From: Ehretia macrophylla
Taxonomy: Eukaryota; Streptophyta; Magnoliopsida; Boraginales; Ehretiaceae
Assembly (NCBI GenBank): GCA_037974665.1
Contig: CM075780.1
Coordinates: 55,717,594-55,781,593 of the forward strand
DNA length: 64,000 nt
Reading direction: 5' to 3'
This document shows positions 34,421 through 47,178 of the stretch, one piece after another. The notes below the pieces were generated by a model. The model had not been told where the DNA came from. It was given only the letters and a program-made list of their open reading frames with translations, and searched no databases. Both the position numbers and the translations under genes were made by a program. Position 1 is the first letter of the stretch. Every line of letters begins with the position of its first letter.

Positions 34421-35160
34421 TGCCCTCTTTTCTGGTTAGTGTTGCCACAACTGTTGTTATCGAGGTGGCTAAGTACAGGTATATAGCTTTTCTCTCCTCA
34501 GGTCGGGACAACAAAGGGGGCGAGCTCAAATACTGCTTCAACCTATTAAATGCAATCTGACACTCGTTTGTCCACTTGAAATCTTTTGGATTCCTTAGTG
34601 TTTTGAAGAAAGGTGCACACCTATCGGCCGATCAAGACATGAATCGACTTAAGGCGGCTACCTTCCCCACCAATTTCTGAACCTTTTTCGCACAAGTTGG
34701 GGCCTCAAGGTTGAGAATAGCTTGAACCTTCTCTGGATTAGCCTCTATCCCCCACCGGGTAACCATGAAGCCAAGAAACTTTCCTGCTTATACTCCGAAG
34801 GCATATTTTTCGAGCTTCAACTTGATTCCGACCTCGGCCATTGTGGTAAAGGCCTCGTCCAAGTCCTCTACATAAGTCTAAGCACTCTTGCTTTTCACCA
34901 GCATATCGTCTATAAATATCTCCATGTTCCGACCAATTTGATCCTCGTCTACCTTATCCACCATCCGCTGATAGGTTTCCCCTGCGTTGTTGAGTCCGAA
35001 TAGCATCACTTTGTAACAATAAGTGCCTCGGTCTGTAACACACGCAGTTTTTTCTTCATCTTCTGGGGCCATCCGGAACTGGTTGTAGCCTTTGAAGGCA
35101 TCTATGAAAGTCAACATTTCACAGCCCGAGGTTGCGTCCACCATTTGATCAATTCAAGGG
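34421..35160 (-). pseudogene. Reverse transcriptase of the Tat element, catalytic and C-terminal part
   Basis: The open stretch 34878-35144 holds FIDAFKGYNQFRMAPEDEEK (first catalytic aspartate region) and MEIFIDDMLVKSKS, the YVDD-box equivalent. Further left on the minus strand come decayed connection-domain pieces (a broken SDCI stretch, then a PxxLSHL-like end). The RT N-terminal part lies beyond the solo LTR at 35161-37576. Confidence 0.8.
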
Positions 35161-37581
35161 TGTCACGCCCCAACTCGACCCCACCTACAATCAGTCAGGA
35201 CGTAATGAAATTTCGGCAATATAACGACAGTAATTAGGACACCGAGGCTCTAAACCAACCTCTTCACAACTCATACAACCAACTTCACAAACATTCAACG
35301 ATAAACAACTCAACCATATTATACAACAATCACTCCTTCAACAATTCATTCATAGTTATATCCCTTCGTTCCAACTTAGTACATAGGCTATACAAACATT
35401 TCAAAATAGGTTATAACCAACTTAGTAATCTAGTCATGATTAAAATAAAGACTACTAAATCATCATACATATGTCTTTATATTAAGATAGGTTATACAAT
35501 ACATTGTTTTACAATAACTAAGATAATCTCATGGCAATGACTCATGCACATAAGACTCATCCACATATGGTACATTTCTCTCTTCAAGAGGCACATATCC
35601 GTAGTCAGGCTCAGTAACACCTGTATGCATGCAATAATTGAGAGTGAGCTTATATAAAACAAGCCCAGTGAGGATTCGATAGATCTCTAACAGAATTTAC
35701 TATACTCCTTGGAAATCATCCTTTGAGCAGTAAACACATAACATTCATCAATAACAATATATGCACATTAATTATAATGACCCATCAATAAAGGATACTC
35801 TAGTTGGTGTACTCTAAACGCCATCACGAACTCTACCGTTCTTCTTGTAACTCCCCATTACTCACGCACCCGAGGTACCTCTTTAGCCCTGCCCTCCATG
35901 ACACCTCCGTCATGCGAGCTGGGGGTAGCTTCTAGTAGTCATGCCGGTTTCAACCCGACAACCCGATGCTGCCCGAGAGGTGGTACACATACACCAAGAC
36001 TCAGCAATAATAATAAACATTCAATCACAGGAGGACAACCTTTTTCCGTTGACTATCTCCCGGTTCATCGGTAATCAATAATCAATAATCAATAATTAAT
36101 TAATCATCAATCAATTAATAACATTTCAACCACATAACATCAATTAATCAATTAACAACTAAATAACCAAGTTAGATGACAAAGTAGGCCACCCAACTTA
36201 ACATGCATTAGACACACAATCAAACCCTAATCTAACCATCAACAACTCACAATTCAATCACTCAAACACCTCCTTATCATCTAAAGGCATATATCAACAT
36301 TTTAAAGAAAGACAACCTAAACTTCTAATAATCATAACTTATACTCTACTAATCCAAACAACTCCAAACCAATTCCTATCACTCACTCACTCAATCAACT
36401 ACATTAGCCCCTTGAAAACCAACCAAAATACATCCAAATCAAGCCCAACAACCCTAAAATCTCAACGTACCTAGGCTGAAATTTTTGGACTTTCACACTG
36501 ACATCACAATCAAAATTTTGGCATTACAACGGTACTACCCCGTATTTAACAAACTTTTACAAATCGACGATAATCGATTCCAACCACTACAACTCAAAAT
36601 ATTCAACAAATAGCCAACAACTCAACTTTTAATACCTGAAAATAAAAATTCAAGCTACAACTGTTCAAATCTTATATAAACGCATATAAACGATCCTTAG
36701 CATGCACTGAGCAATAATATAACATCAATTCAACTTTCTAACGGTTCAAAATTCAATTATACGCAAAAACATAAAAGATAACATTTGAGATCTAGAATTT
36801 TTCGCTCACCTTTGATGTGTTATGAAGCTAGAAAGATGCTCAATGGATTCTCAAGAGGTGAAATCAAGCTTTGGTTGATGAAAATTGGCCTCGAATTCCA
36901 ACTTTTAATGCAAAATTGCCTTTGAAAACTTGAAGAAAACTCTTGGCTTTTCTCCCATGGAGCTCTTGGCCAAGTGAGTGTTTTTGAGTGTATTTTGTGA
37001 GCTTTCTAATGTCTGTTGATGCATATATGCCAAGGTCAAACAAATTTAAAATGGTCAAAGTTAGTTTTATTTAGTCTTTTAATTCTATTTTTAGTCTTTT
37101 AATTCATTTATTGACTATTTCTTGCTCAAATATTAAATTGACACCTAAACTAATTCTAGACAATATATTTTAGGTGACAAAGAGTTTTACATTTAAACAT
37201 TTTCACCCGAGTCGGCTTAAAACTCGATTTCTTACAAAAGAAAGTGTAAAAACCTTTAAAATTCCAAAACCGATTCCAAATCTATTTTAATCAAACAAGG
37301 GTCTATTAATTCCCGAGGACTAGGTTTTAAAACGTTTAAAATACCCCTATAAAAATTTTAGCGGACAGGTGTTCAAAATACTATTCACTAAAACCAACGA
37401 TTAAATTTATGATTCCGTTTTTGATAAAAATTTCATGAATGCACACATAGCATGTACTAGGAATATAAATCACATATCTAGCACATTCTAACTCATATAA
37501 CATATAAACTGGTCAAAGCATGCAAAACGAGGTAAAACACGCAAATCGAGATTAAGATAAAAAGTGGGATTTCACAGAGCG
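35156..37581 (-). repeat. Solo LTR in minus orientation inside the RT gene
   Basis: The LTR spans 35161-37576: TGTCACGCCCC...TTTCACA on the plus strand, TGTGAAATCCC...GGGGCGTGACA on the element strand. The flanks AAGGG (35156-35160) and GAGCG (37577-37581) agree at 3 of 5 bases. Removing the LTR and one copy rejoins the RT reading (...YYLPA then RIDQMVDATS), which supports the boundaries. Confidence 0.75.
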
Positions 37582-37686
37582 GGTAGATAGTAATCATTTG
37601 CACAGGCCTTGTTAAGGTCTGTGAAATCGATACATAATCTCCAGTTACTCGAGAGCTTCGGCACCAACACCACATTAGCCAACCAA
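37582..37686 (-). pseudogene. Reverse transcriptase of the Tat element, middle fragment
   Basis: Minus-strand reading gives WLANVVLVPKLSSNWRLCID and FTDLNKACANDYYLPA, the conserved start of the gypsy RT fingers/palm. It is bounded on both sides by inserted LTRs. Confidence 0.8.
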
Positions 37687-39729
37687 GTAGGTATTAGAGA
37701 TATGTCTTAATGCTACATATTTGGATGACATATTTAAGGGCATTTTAACATTAACTTGTACCTTTTGGCATAGTTGTCTATATATTTGTTTACATATTGA
37801 CTTGCAATAGACATTCATATTCTTTGTTTTATCGTATGAATGAGTCCCTAGTATTTATCATCAGAAGAGATGTATTTTGAAAGGGTGTTTAGAATATGTT
37901 GGCATATCTCTTTATTATGATAAGTACTTAAAATGTTCATAGTCCTCAGATTATTTGATTGGAACTTCAATAATCTATTATGGACTATCAAATGTGTTGT
38001 TACATTTGATTAATATAGGGATGTTAATGATAAAAGATGGTGAGCCACGTATCATAATAGCATAGGATGCTATTAACAAACATGTGAATGATTATTAGTG
38101 AAATAGATTATTGAATGTGACGTGAATAACAAATTACATGAGTAAGGATTAATAATTTGTTATTCGTTGCGATTGTGCATGAAATCCTTTGACTCTAGAC
38201 GTTACGACTGTCATATATATCGGGGTTTGATATCTACTTTTGGACAACACTTGTCTTCGTTAATCGAGATGGGTTACGAATTCTTGTGGTATCATTCGTT
38301 CGGCATAATGATTGACATATAATTGTCAAGATAGGATCCATTAACCTCCGACGTGAGACGATGTCCTATGCGATCTTGTTATGGTGTTTAATAAGAAAAT
38401 CCTCGGACGGGGTGTGAATAATGGAAATGTGTTTTTCCATATGTCATATTTTATTATACCATTTAGATCTTTGCATAATATCGAGTTTATGAACTTAATC
38501 ATATCATGATTCTTACTCGACGAGAGGATTAATGGAATGATTGGATTGTACAATAATTGGCGATAATAAATAGATTCACTTGAGTCGGACTTCATTGCCT
38601 TATATATTATCTAGGCATATGACTAAACATTAACCTAGAACGTGGGGATATTTCAAGAATGGAGGAGACATTCTCGAAATGAATTAAACTATTTAATATT
38701 CCCTCATTACTATATAGCGGTGAATCTAGAAAGTCAGAAACAAAAGAGCAAAGGAATAAGTTTTCAATCGGGCTTGTATATAGTGTCTCTTTGAATTGTT
38801 AAAGTGTTAGCAATTGTGTTTTGTTTCTTTTATATTATTAAGGAGTTAATAATAGAATAATTAACCATTAAAGCTTAATGGGGCTAATTTATAATTAATT
38901 GTTAATTATAGGGCCAAAGTATAATTATCAATATTTGTTGTGACTAATATGCAAATATGGAAAAGTTGTTTTCCATAATTCAAACTAATGGTGATTAACT
39001 TGAATTAATTATTTGCATAGTTGGAGAATAACATAATATGTATAGATGATATATGTATATATGTTATGTCTTGAAAAAAAGAAGATGTCATTTGCTTGGA
39101 CTAGAATTGGCCACATCATCTCTTCTACCAACCAATTTGAATACATGGCTAAGATTAAATACTATATGGTTGATGATGTATTTAATATTCTAGCATGTAT
39201 GTAATTATTTGTATGTATATTTGATGATAGATATATCTATTGGTCAAAGGGGCATTTTGGTCCATGCTCACATATACATACACAACACACATAAAACAAA
39301 GATCAATCATCTTCTTTTTCTCTACCTACCACATGGCCAAGAGAATGAAGAAGATAAAGACAAAAACACACCTACAAGCTCATTTAATCTTCAAAGTAGC
39401 CTAGCACAAAGACTTAGAAGATTAAATGGAAGCTCATTCATGCTTGTGTGGACCTACTTGATCTTTTGCATTTGTGGGAGGGTTAGTCCAGATTCAAGTG
39501 AGCAACCATTGCATCCAAAGCTTGTTCTTCAAGAGGTATATCTTGAATCCATCTATTGAATACATATATTGGTTATATATATGTTTTGATTATGTTAATC
39601 TTATGAACTCATGCTTAGGGTTTCATGAACATAATGCATAATCTTAATAAATTTTTTAAATTCACATTTGCTTCCGCTATTGATTATTGCATTGATAATG
39701 TTTATAGCCTTAATTGATCCTACAGTAGG
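37687..39729 (+). repeat. LTR-like insertion with GTAGG target duplication
   Basis: The 2033-bp unit 37692-39724 is flanked by GTAGG on both sides (37687-37691 and 39725-39729). It ends CCTACA but starts TATTAGAG instead of TG, perhaps by mutation of TGTTAGAG. It has no coding capacity. The end region with TTCACATTTGCTTCCGCT resembles long copia LTRs; the superfamily is uncertain. Removing it rejoins the RT reading ELEYPTWLAN. Confidence 0.65.
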
Positions 39730-40860
39730 ATACTCGAGTTCTCGGATGTGACCTGCCCTCCATAACTTTCTGACCTCCTCTTTGATTATTTGGTTTTTCT
39801 CTGCATGGAAAAACCTTCTTTTCTACTTGACGGGCTTGAAGCTCGGGTCAACATTTAGGCGATGGACCACTATCCATGGCTCTATACTTGTCATGTTAGA
39901 TGCAGACCAAACAAATACATGTTTATTTTGTGACAAAATTTATTATACATTTGCGAAAGGTGGGGTCGAGTTCACTTCCGAGCTGGACTTTTCTGCTAGG
40001 CTCCAGCTCCACATCAATGAGCTTCTCAACAGTTATGACTTTCTTGATCTTCTTCCCCTTCTTCACCTTCTTCTTAGGAATCTCTATCAGCTCTGACTTA
40101 TCCTTCTACAACCTAAGGGATGCAGCATAACATTCTTGCGCTCTTCTCTTATCACCTCGCAGCGTGGCGATGCCACAGCTAGTTGGATATTTCAGGGCGA
40201 GGTGATAAGTTGATGTCATGGCTCAGAACTTTCCCAGAGCCATTCTCCCCAAAATCCCATTGTATGCAGATTCGCAGTCAACGACTATAAAGTCGATTAT
40301 CTCATGGTTTTTCCATTCGCCTTGCCCTAGAGTCACGGGCAAGGTGATAACTCCCTCAGCCCTAAACTCTTGCCCTATAAAACCTGATAAAGTGCCCTTC
40401 ATGGGCCTCAACTAGTCCCTTCTGAATCCCATCTTCTCAAATGCTTTGAAAAACAACACCTCGGAAGAACTGCCTGTGTCAACCATCATACGCCTCACCA
40501 AATAACCTCCAACATCTGCAGTTATCACAAGTAGATCATCATGCAGTAAAATCAGACCTTCCAGGTCCTTATCTATGAATGATATGCTCACCTCCTCTCT
40601 GGGTCGCTTTAGCGGGGGCTCTCCCCTACTCGACCTCCGATTGTTTTTTCTTGCTGCAAGATTTTCTCTTCCTGAGGCCATGCCTCTTGTAATCATTTCA
40701 ATCTCTCGGACTGGGCGTCCTTGCTGATGCCTTGGTCTCCTCTCTCTCTCCCTTTGGGCTCATTTCTTAACCTCTTTTGGGGTCCAGGTTATTATCACGC
40801 CTAACATATGCGTTAAGGTATCCCTTCTGGATCAAAGCTTCAATGGCATTCTTGAGCTAG
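39730..40860 (-). pseudogene. Protease and linker region of the Tat element
   Basis: The minus strand shows MMVDTGSSSEVLFFKAFEKM (about 40430-40490), the aspartic protease active site VDTGSS. IDFIVVDCESAYNGILGR (40240-40300), the conserved protease C-terminal strand region, follows. Further left is the start of the RT module ending EEVRKLWRAGHIRELEYP near 39730. Stops at several points show decay. Confidence 0.75.
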
Positions 40861-42336
40861 TTACATTCATTCGTATCATGTTCGTGGTCATTGTGGAACC
40901 TGCAAAGCTTGTCTTGAGGTCTTATGCGAGGGTTAATTCTCATCTTTGGGAGCGGCGGCAAATCAAACCTGGTTTGGATCTCCGTGAAGATTTTCGCCCG
41001 AGGTCTATTCAGCGAAGTAAATTTATGGTACTTGAGCACCCCCGATTCTTCCTGCCTTCCTCTCCTAACTCTTGGGGAACGAGTATCAACTTTTTTTTTA
41101 ATCCTTGGCCTGCCTTCCTCTCCCAACTCTTGGGGAACTAGTGTTTCTCTTTATCCCGCTTCGCCTGGATGAGCTCCTCTGTGTGAATATACCCCTCTGC
41201 CTTCTTCATCAAATCTGACAAAGATACCTGGGCTTTCTTGGCCAAAGAGGCCATAAAAGACTAATTGTTCAAACCTTTGACATAAGCAGTAATAGGAAAC
41301 CTTTAATCCAAACGGGTGATCTCCAAGGCGGCTTGATTGAAGCGCTTTGAGTATTGCCTCAAGGTTTCATCTTTCCTCTGCTTGATACTAAGAAGGGTAG
41401 TTGTATGCCTTGACGGCTTCTTGCTGGTCATAAATTATGCTAGGAAGATCTCGATCATCTATGTAAATGATTCAATAAATCTCTTTCCAACTTATCAAAC
41501 CATCTTCTCGTCGAATCCACCAATGTAGATAGAAACGCCCTGTGCATTGATACATCTAGAACCTTATAAAAAGTCATCTTATGCCAAAATATGGCCAAAT
41601 GGTCCTCTGGTTCCCCGTTTCCATCATAAGATGACAATGATGGCAACTTGTAACTGGACGACCGGGGGACCTCTCTCACTACTTGCACAAAGGGGTTTAG
41701 ACCCTGATAAGTTTGCACCTACAAGCCTATACACCTAGAACCATTTCTCCCATCATTTTGCGAATGTTTCTTCTTAGAGGGCTTGGCTCGATAGATAAAG
41801 CCAGAGAATCCGTCACCTTCGTCATGCAAACGGGGTTGGTTTCGAGGTTCGACCCTCCTTGTCGGTACCTCGGGTTTGGCCGATGGTAGATTTTGTTGGC
41901 GTGGGTGAAGGTGTATAGGCTGGTTTACTGGGTAGGCAAAGTTCTCAAGTAGTTGAACTAGTTAGGGTAGTGTTTGGGCTTGAACTAAGTAGTTTGAAGT
42001 TTCTTGGACGTTTTCTACCATTCTGGCCAAACTATTCACGTCGACTTGCGGTTGGTCAGTGGAAGATACAAATTATGACTAGCCAGGGGGTGATAGTCCC
42101 TGGATCTAGGTTGAAATTGGTGGAGGTTATAGGTGAGGGGTATGTGTGGTTTGGTTTATGGCTTCACCAAGACGATACACTCTAGGTGGTGGGGGTTCAT
42201 CATTTTGGTTGCTATTACGAATTTCGCCACCAGCGGGCGGTAACATATCGGCTTGGTTATGGCTTCTAGTTTGAACCATGGTGGTGATCTCAATGGGTAA
42301 TTTTTTGTTTTTTCGATTCCCGCGAGACGGCGCCAA
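40857..42336 (-). pseudogene. Gag of the Tat element
   Basis: Begins MAPSRGNRKNKKLPIEI just inside the primer site (42336). A capsid-type retrotransposon Gag domain follows (41455-41718, with YDGNGEPEDHLAIFWHKM and LVDSTRRWFDKL). The end region (40857-41126) carries CRFHNDHEHDTNEC, the short Cys/His motif usual for this lineage. Gag would form the particle. Frames change between segments, so the gene is broken. Confidence 0.75.
42318..42335 (-). promoter_or_regulatory. Primer binding site of the Tat element (TGGCGCC type)
   Basis: The minus strand reads TGGCGCCGTCTCGCGGG three bases inside the LTR edge. This differs from the initiator-Met site and resembles the primer sites of Tat/Ogre elements. 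I cannot confirm the matching tRNA without a search. Confidence 0.7.
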
Positions 42337-42338
42337 CC

Positions 42339-45007
42339 TATTAAGGTAGAACTAGCTTGGGTCTAGACTTGCAAGGAGGAGCACTGTAGGTTGAGCCCAT
42401 GTTAGCACTCTGACGATCAAGTTAATAACTTTCTTTAGGATGAAGAAGATAAGTATAAAATGCACGTTAAGTCTATCTTCTAGTTTTCCATTCTAGTTGC
42501 TTCCTAAAAATGTGCACATACCTCGTTTAATGTGCATTTAAATTCAATTATGCGTCTTAGGGTAATTTAGGTAACGTAGATAATAATTAAATCATTTTAC
42601 ATGTTTTTAAATTGATTTACGTGCAGTTATCTTGGATTACGTGTATTTGTCTCGTTTTACATGCACTTGCATTGGTTAGCGTACAATTATGTGATTTAGA
42701 TATCGTAGGACTCAATTAATTATTACTAAGTCTAGACAAGCAACTAAATACTTAGGAGCAACTAAAATGGCAAACTAGAAGATAGGCTTTTAGTTGAAGG
42801 GCAAGGTGGTCATTTGGGCCTTTTGATATTTTTCTACCTAGCAAAACACACACATTACACCATTTACACAAACAAGAACACTACACACACACACACACTC
42901 AGATTTCGACCAAGAGAAGAGAGAAAAGAGAAGGAAAAAAGAAGAAGGAAGAAGAAGATAGATTAAGCCATTTCCAACTATTTTTCGTGCACTTTCTAGC
43001 TAGATTCAAGATCGTTCTTGCTCCATTTTGCTTCTTTTGCTCAATACTAAGGTGAGGGATTCTTTCAAAATTTATTGACAAAGCTCATCCTCCAAGGTTG
43101 TATGTTGTATATTGTCGACTAATATTGCTTATGGAGTTCATACATGACCTCATTGTGAAGTTGGTTGTATTTATGTGTTATAGACCTAAGTTGTGCCTAA
43201 CTTGTGTGAATGATTTTAAGTAGTGGAATGATGAGCTAAATGAGTTCTTGAGTGTGTTGGGGTGGATACAACTTGTATACAAGATTAGAGGGCAAGATCC
43301 TAGCATTTGAGAATTATTTGGTTTAGTTGATGTTTTAAGCAATTATCGATTTGGGTGTTATTGCAAGGTGGATTGACTCAAGGGTGTTATGCCAGGATTT
43401 GTGAACTTGATTATGCGTTTTAGTAGCCATTTTGAGTGCATTAAGTGTTTGGGAAGCATTGGTGGTATGGCAAGCAAGTTAGGGGTCAAATAGAGTGAAT
43501 TTGCGGGTTGGTTTTACCCAGGCCAGTCAAGTGAAGTTGGAAGAGACATTCTCCCAACTAGTTGTCCGACTTTGGGCTTCATTTACTGGACAAGTCAGAT
43601 GAAGCATGTCGGATGAGCCACTCGTCCGACTGTTCATCCGACTTCACTGACAACTTTGCGCAACAATTTTCCGGAAGGCCATATCTTAATCAATTCAACT
43701 CTGAATTGAGTTCTGTTTGATTCTAGAACTATCTACTTTTGATAAGCTTTGATTCTACACTAAAATTAGATTAGTTGGAGGTTGGGGAAGTAGTCAAATT
43801 TACCTCCTAAATTAGGCTAATGTAGAAGTATTGGATTTGCTTGGTGTATCTAGTGTATGATGTTGGTAAGTGTTGTTGTTTAAGTATCCAACTTGCAAGT
43901 TCTCGTTATTATGTGCTCATACTTAATGATCTTGTAATCAAAATGTTTATATGAATATTTATTGTGTTATTGGAGATTGCAAATGCATTTGAATTATTTA
44001 ATTGTGTCTGTTGCAACCATTAATGAATGCGGTAGCAACGAGACCTCTGAGCAGCAATGGGCTCGCCAGTATATCTCACCTACCGAGGCAGTAACGAGAC
44101 CTCCAGTCAGATGTAGGGCTTGTTGGTATATCTCGCCTACCAAATGTATTCATTCGTTCTCTTTCCAAGACCCATTGATCCTTCTACGGGTCGGGACCCA
44201 ATGATATATTGGAAGAGTTGGTTATTTAATTGTTCGAACCTTGATTGTATATCTTGTATTCTCGTTTGTAAATTCTTGTGTGCATGGTACGTTTTATCAA
44301 ATTGATTATGAAAAGATAAAACCTTTGCGAAAACCCTTCATATTCCATCCTCATTGAGCTATATGCAGGACTAGCTCACCCCTCTTTTCTACCATTACAG
44401 GTTATTCGGGGCTAGAGCTTGTTATTAGATGCTCGTTTTGGTTAACCTTTTGTTGTAATAGAATGAGCTGGGCATGTGATTTATTTGATGTAATGTATTA
44501 ATCTTATGGATGCTTAACTATGTAACTAACTTGATACATTACTCATTCGAGGCCTAATTGTAGAAGTTGGACCTGTATGATGTAACTTAGTAAATCTAGG
44601 TCTTGTAAATTTGAACTTGGTGATTGTAATATTATCTATTAGTGATGAAGTTTGTATAATGTGCGTTACTAGCATTGATGCAATATATGGTTTGATGTTT
44701 TATTTTATAGTTATTAGTGCTCGGGCTATTGTCTTGTGCTTTAACGAATTTAGGCGGAGTGATCTTCCTAAACCCGTGACATCACGATCCTAGAACACTT
44801 GAGGATTTGTAAGCCTAAATTTTTAATTCCTTGTCATTATTGTGGTACCAGAGACTGATTTAGCAACTAAGGAAAAATGGGGTCGTGACAGCTCAAGCCT
44901 CAAGTAAGGTAGACCTCAGCTTGAGGTTATTAGTGGCCCATGTCGTATATCCTGTCACAAGGGTATTTTGGTAATTGTGCTCGACCTCGGGAGTTCACCT
45001 CATATTC
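42339..45007 (-). repeat. 5' LTR of the Tat element, interrupted
   Basis: Two pieces survive: 42339-42460 (TATTAAGGTAG...AAGTATAAAA) and 44891-45007 (GCTCAAGCCTCAAG...CACCTCATATTC). Both align with the 3' LTR at 22454-22908, but about 190 bp of the LTR middle is missing. The gap is filled by another LTR. Confidence 0.75.
42461..44890 (+). repeat. LTR fragment inserted in the Tat 5' LTR
   Basis: Its 3' end (ATTTAGCAACTAAGG...GGGTCGTGACA) and several blocks match the solo LTR at 31877-34415, so it is the same family and orientation. It starts TGCACGTTAAG with no match to the TGTGAGACC start and no clear target duplication. I infer a deletion across its left boundary. AC repeats occur near 42880-42898. 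Confidence 0.65.
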
Positions 45008-47178
45008 GGAAAAATAGTCAATTTCTTAACTCTGCAGATGCTATAAGTTCTGAGGCCACAAAGTACTTTAGTGATTTGACTGGTACATCACCCAATTTTG
45101 GCCCGCTGCACTCTAATTGATGACATTTAAGCTTTTTTGAAGACCATTGTAAGTATTGAACATGCTATGGATCTTACGAGACCTGTCACTTAGGAGGAAG
45201 TCAAACTTTGAATCTTTTCTATTGCCAGTGACAAGAGTCCTGGCCCAGATGGATTTAATGGTCATTTCTATAAAGCTTCTTGGGGTGTTGTTAGAAGAGA
45301 TATTGTCAAAGTAGTTAAGTCATTCTTTCAACTAGGCCGTATCCTCAAAGAAATCCATTTGACTACATTAGTTTTGGTTCTGGCACCTACGAATAACTTC
45401 AGACCAATAGCATGTTACAATACTATCTATAAATGCATTATCAAAATTATGGCTAACTGAATGAGTGAGTGCATGAAATATCTTATCTCAGATGTTCAAA
45501 GAGCTTTTGTAAAAGGCCGTAACATTTCTGATAACATTTTTCTTGCTCAGGAACTGGTTAAATACTATGATAATAAGGGTATTAGCCCAAGATATGTAGC
45601 CAAAGTTGATATGAAGAAAGCCTATGATACACTTTGATGGGACTTTGTGCATTTGGTTCTCCAACCATTTGGATTCCCAGATCTCTTCATTATTTGGGTT
45701 ACAAATTAGATCTCAACCCCTAAATTTTTAGTTGCCATTAATAGTGGTCTTCATGGATACTTTGATGGAGCTCTAGGATTAAGACAGGGTGATCCTATCT
45801 GTATGGATTTATTGGCTGGCATTATCAGTATAAAAACCCAAAGCAACCAATTTAAATTTCACCCCAAATGTGATCATATTAAATTAAGCCATCTTTGTTT
45901 TGTATAATATCTCATCTTATGGCATGGCTTATTGTTAATCCGGGGAAGAGTGAACTTTTCATCAATGGTTGTGGTGATAGTTTTTGCTCCCAGTTGAGCA
46001 ATATTATAAGGGAAATCTCCCTATCAAATATCTTGGAGTTCCGCTCCTTCGTGGTAGACTTCATAAAGCTGATTGCAAAGTTCTTGTAGATTGAATATCT
46101 AATCACATTCATGGTTGGACTTGCAAAGTTCTCTCTTATGCAGGTATACTTCAACTTGTTAACTATGTTCTGAGTAATATACATTCTTTCTAGGCAGAAT
46201 ATTTATCATTCCAAAATGGGTGCTTGAAGAGATTGAAAGGAAACTCGTATAATTCTTATGGTCTAGTAATGATACCAATGGAAGAAAAGCTAAAGTGGCA
46301 TGACAAGATGTTTGCAAACCAAAACATGAAAGTGGATTAGGTATCAATGCTCTTGGTGATACCAATCAAACAATAATCATGTTATACCTTTGGATTTTAC
46401 ACACTACGCAAAAGTCTGTTTAGGTTAGATGGATGTCTTCTTATTATCTCAGAGCTTTCAACCTGTGAGATATTCCTATGCCTAGTAAACCAAGTGGGGC
46501 ATGGAGAAAAATGTTGCAATGCAAACCCGTGGTGAGAAATTTCATTATTCATAAGATTGGCAATGGGCATGGGACTTTATTTTGGGAAGACAATTGACAT
46601 CCCCTTGGTATTTTACTAGAAGTCTTTGGTAATAAAACTACTATGACTCCTTTTTTCAATAGGAAGGCTCTTGTGGCTGATTTTGTTTATTTCAATGATT
46701 GGGGATGGCAAGGGAATTCTATGATTTTTTACTCCATCAAGTACCATTTGGGCAATGTTAAACTAGATCATACTAAGGAGGATAAAATCATCTGGTTGAA
46801 TTCCCCTTCTAGATCATTTTCTTCTAATGTTGTTTGGGAACTCATTAGACAAGTCTATCCTATTGTCGAGTGGCACAAAATGATTTGCTTCAAGCATCAT
46901 ACTCCAAAACATTCTTTTTGTACCTGGTTATTTTGGCTTGACAGGCTTCATACCAAACCTAGAATCATCTCATGGGGCATCCAGATCAATCCTCTATGTA
47001 ACTTCTGTCATAGGAGTATTGAGGATAAAGACTGCTTATTCTTTAACTGTTCGTTTTCTAAATGCATTTGGAACCATTGCTGGAGTAGAACTAAGGGATC
47101 AAATCATCCTAATGCTTCGTCATAGTTTCAGTCTTGGTTCATCAACATTACAATGTGTAAATTCTTTCAAGCTATTGA
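45008..47178 (+). pseudogene. L1-type LINE ORF2, reverse transcriptase and zinc-binding (zf-RVT) segment
   Basis: Continuation of the LINE at 21800-22453. The plus strand shows SSEATKYFSDLTG, then ASDKSPGPDGFNGHFYKASW and NNFRPIACYNTIYKCIIKIM. DVQRAFVKGRNISDNIFLAQ and VAKVDMKKAYDTL follow (RT block with first catalytic D), then GLRQGDP. The box usually FADD reads F-V-stop-Y at about 45897-45912. A deletion follows, then the terminal zinc-binding domain (LDRLHTKPRIISWGI, LCNFCHRSIEDKDCLFFNC at about 46940-47070). Frameshifts and stops occur throughout. The end is cut by a copia insertion at 47179. Confidence 0.85.

Larger units (their letters stand above)
22454..45007 (-). mobile_element. Tat-lineage Ty3-gypsy retrotransposon, heavily nested
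   Basis: The element runs right to left: 5' LTR (42339-45007, interrupted), primer site, gag, protease, RT, RNase H, second RNase H, integrase, 3' region with tandem repeats and an antisense ORF, purine tract, and 3' LTR (22454-22908). The TGGCGCC primer site, second RNase H and 3' tandem repeats together point to the Tat lineage (Ogre/Grande/Retand relatives). It sits inside an L1 LINE. Joining the LINE across one copy of the 5-bp site restores frame (ATT TTG/GGA AAA ATA). The duplications GGCAG (22449-22453) and GGAAA (45008-45012) now agree at 3 of 5 bases. The LTRs differ widely, so the element is old. Five later LTR insertions lie within it. Confidence 0.85.

Noticed and set aside
39209..40130. 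Plus-strand ORFs of 76-116 codons across the LTR-like unit and the Tat protease region
   Set aside because: They cross the insertion boundary or oppose the recognised minus-strand frame, without domain features.
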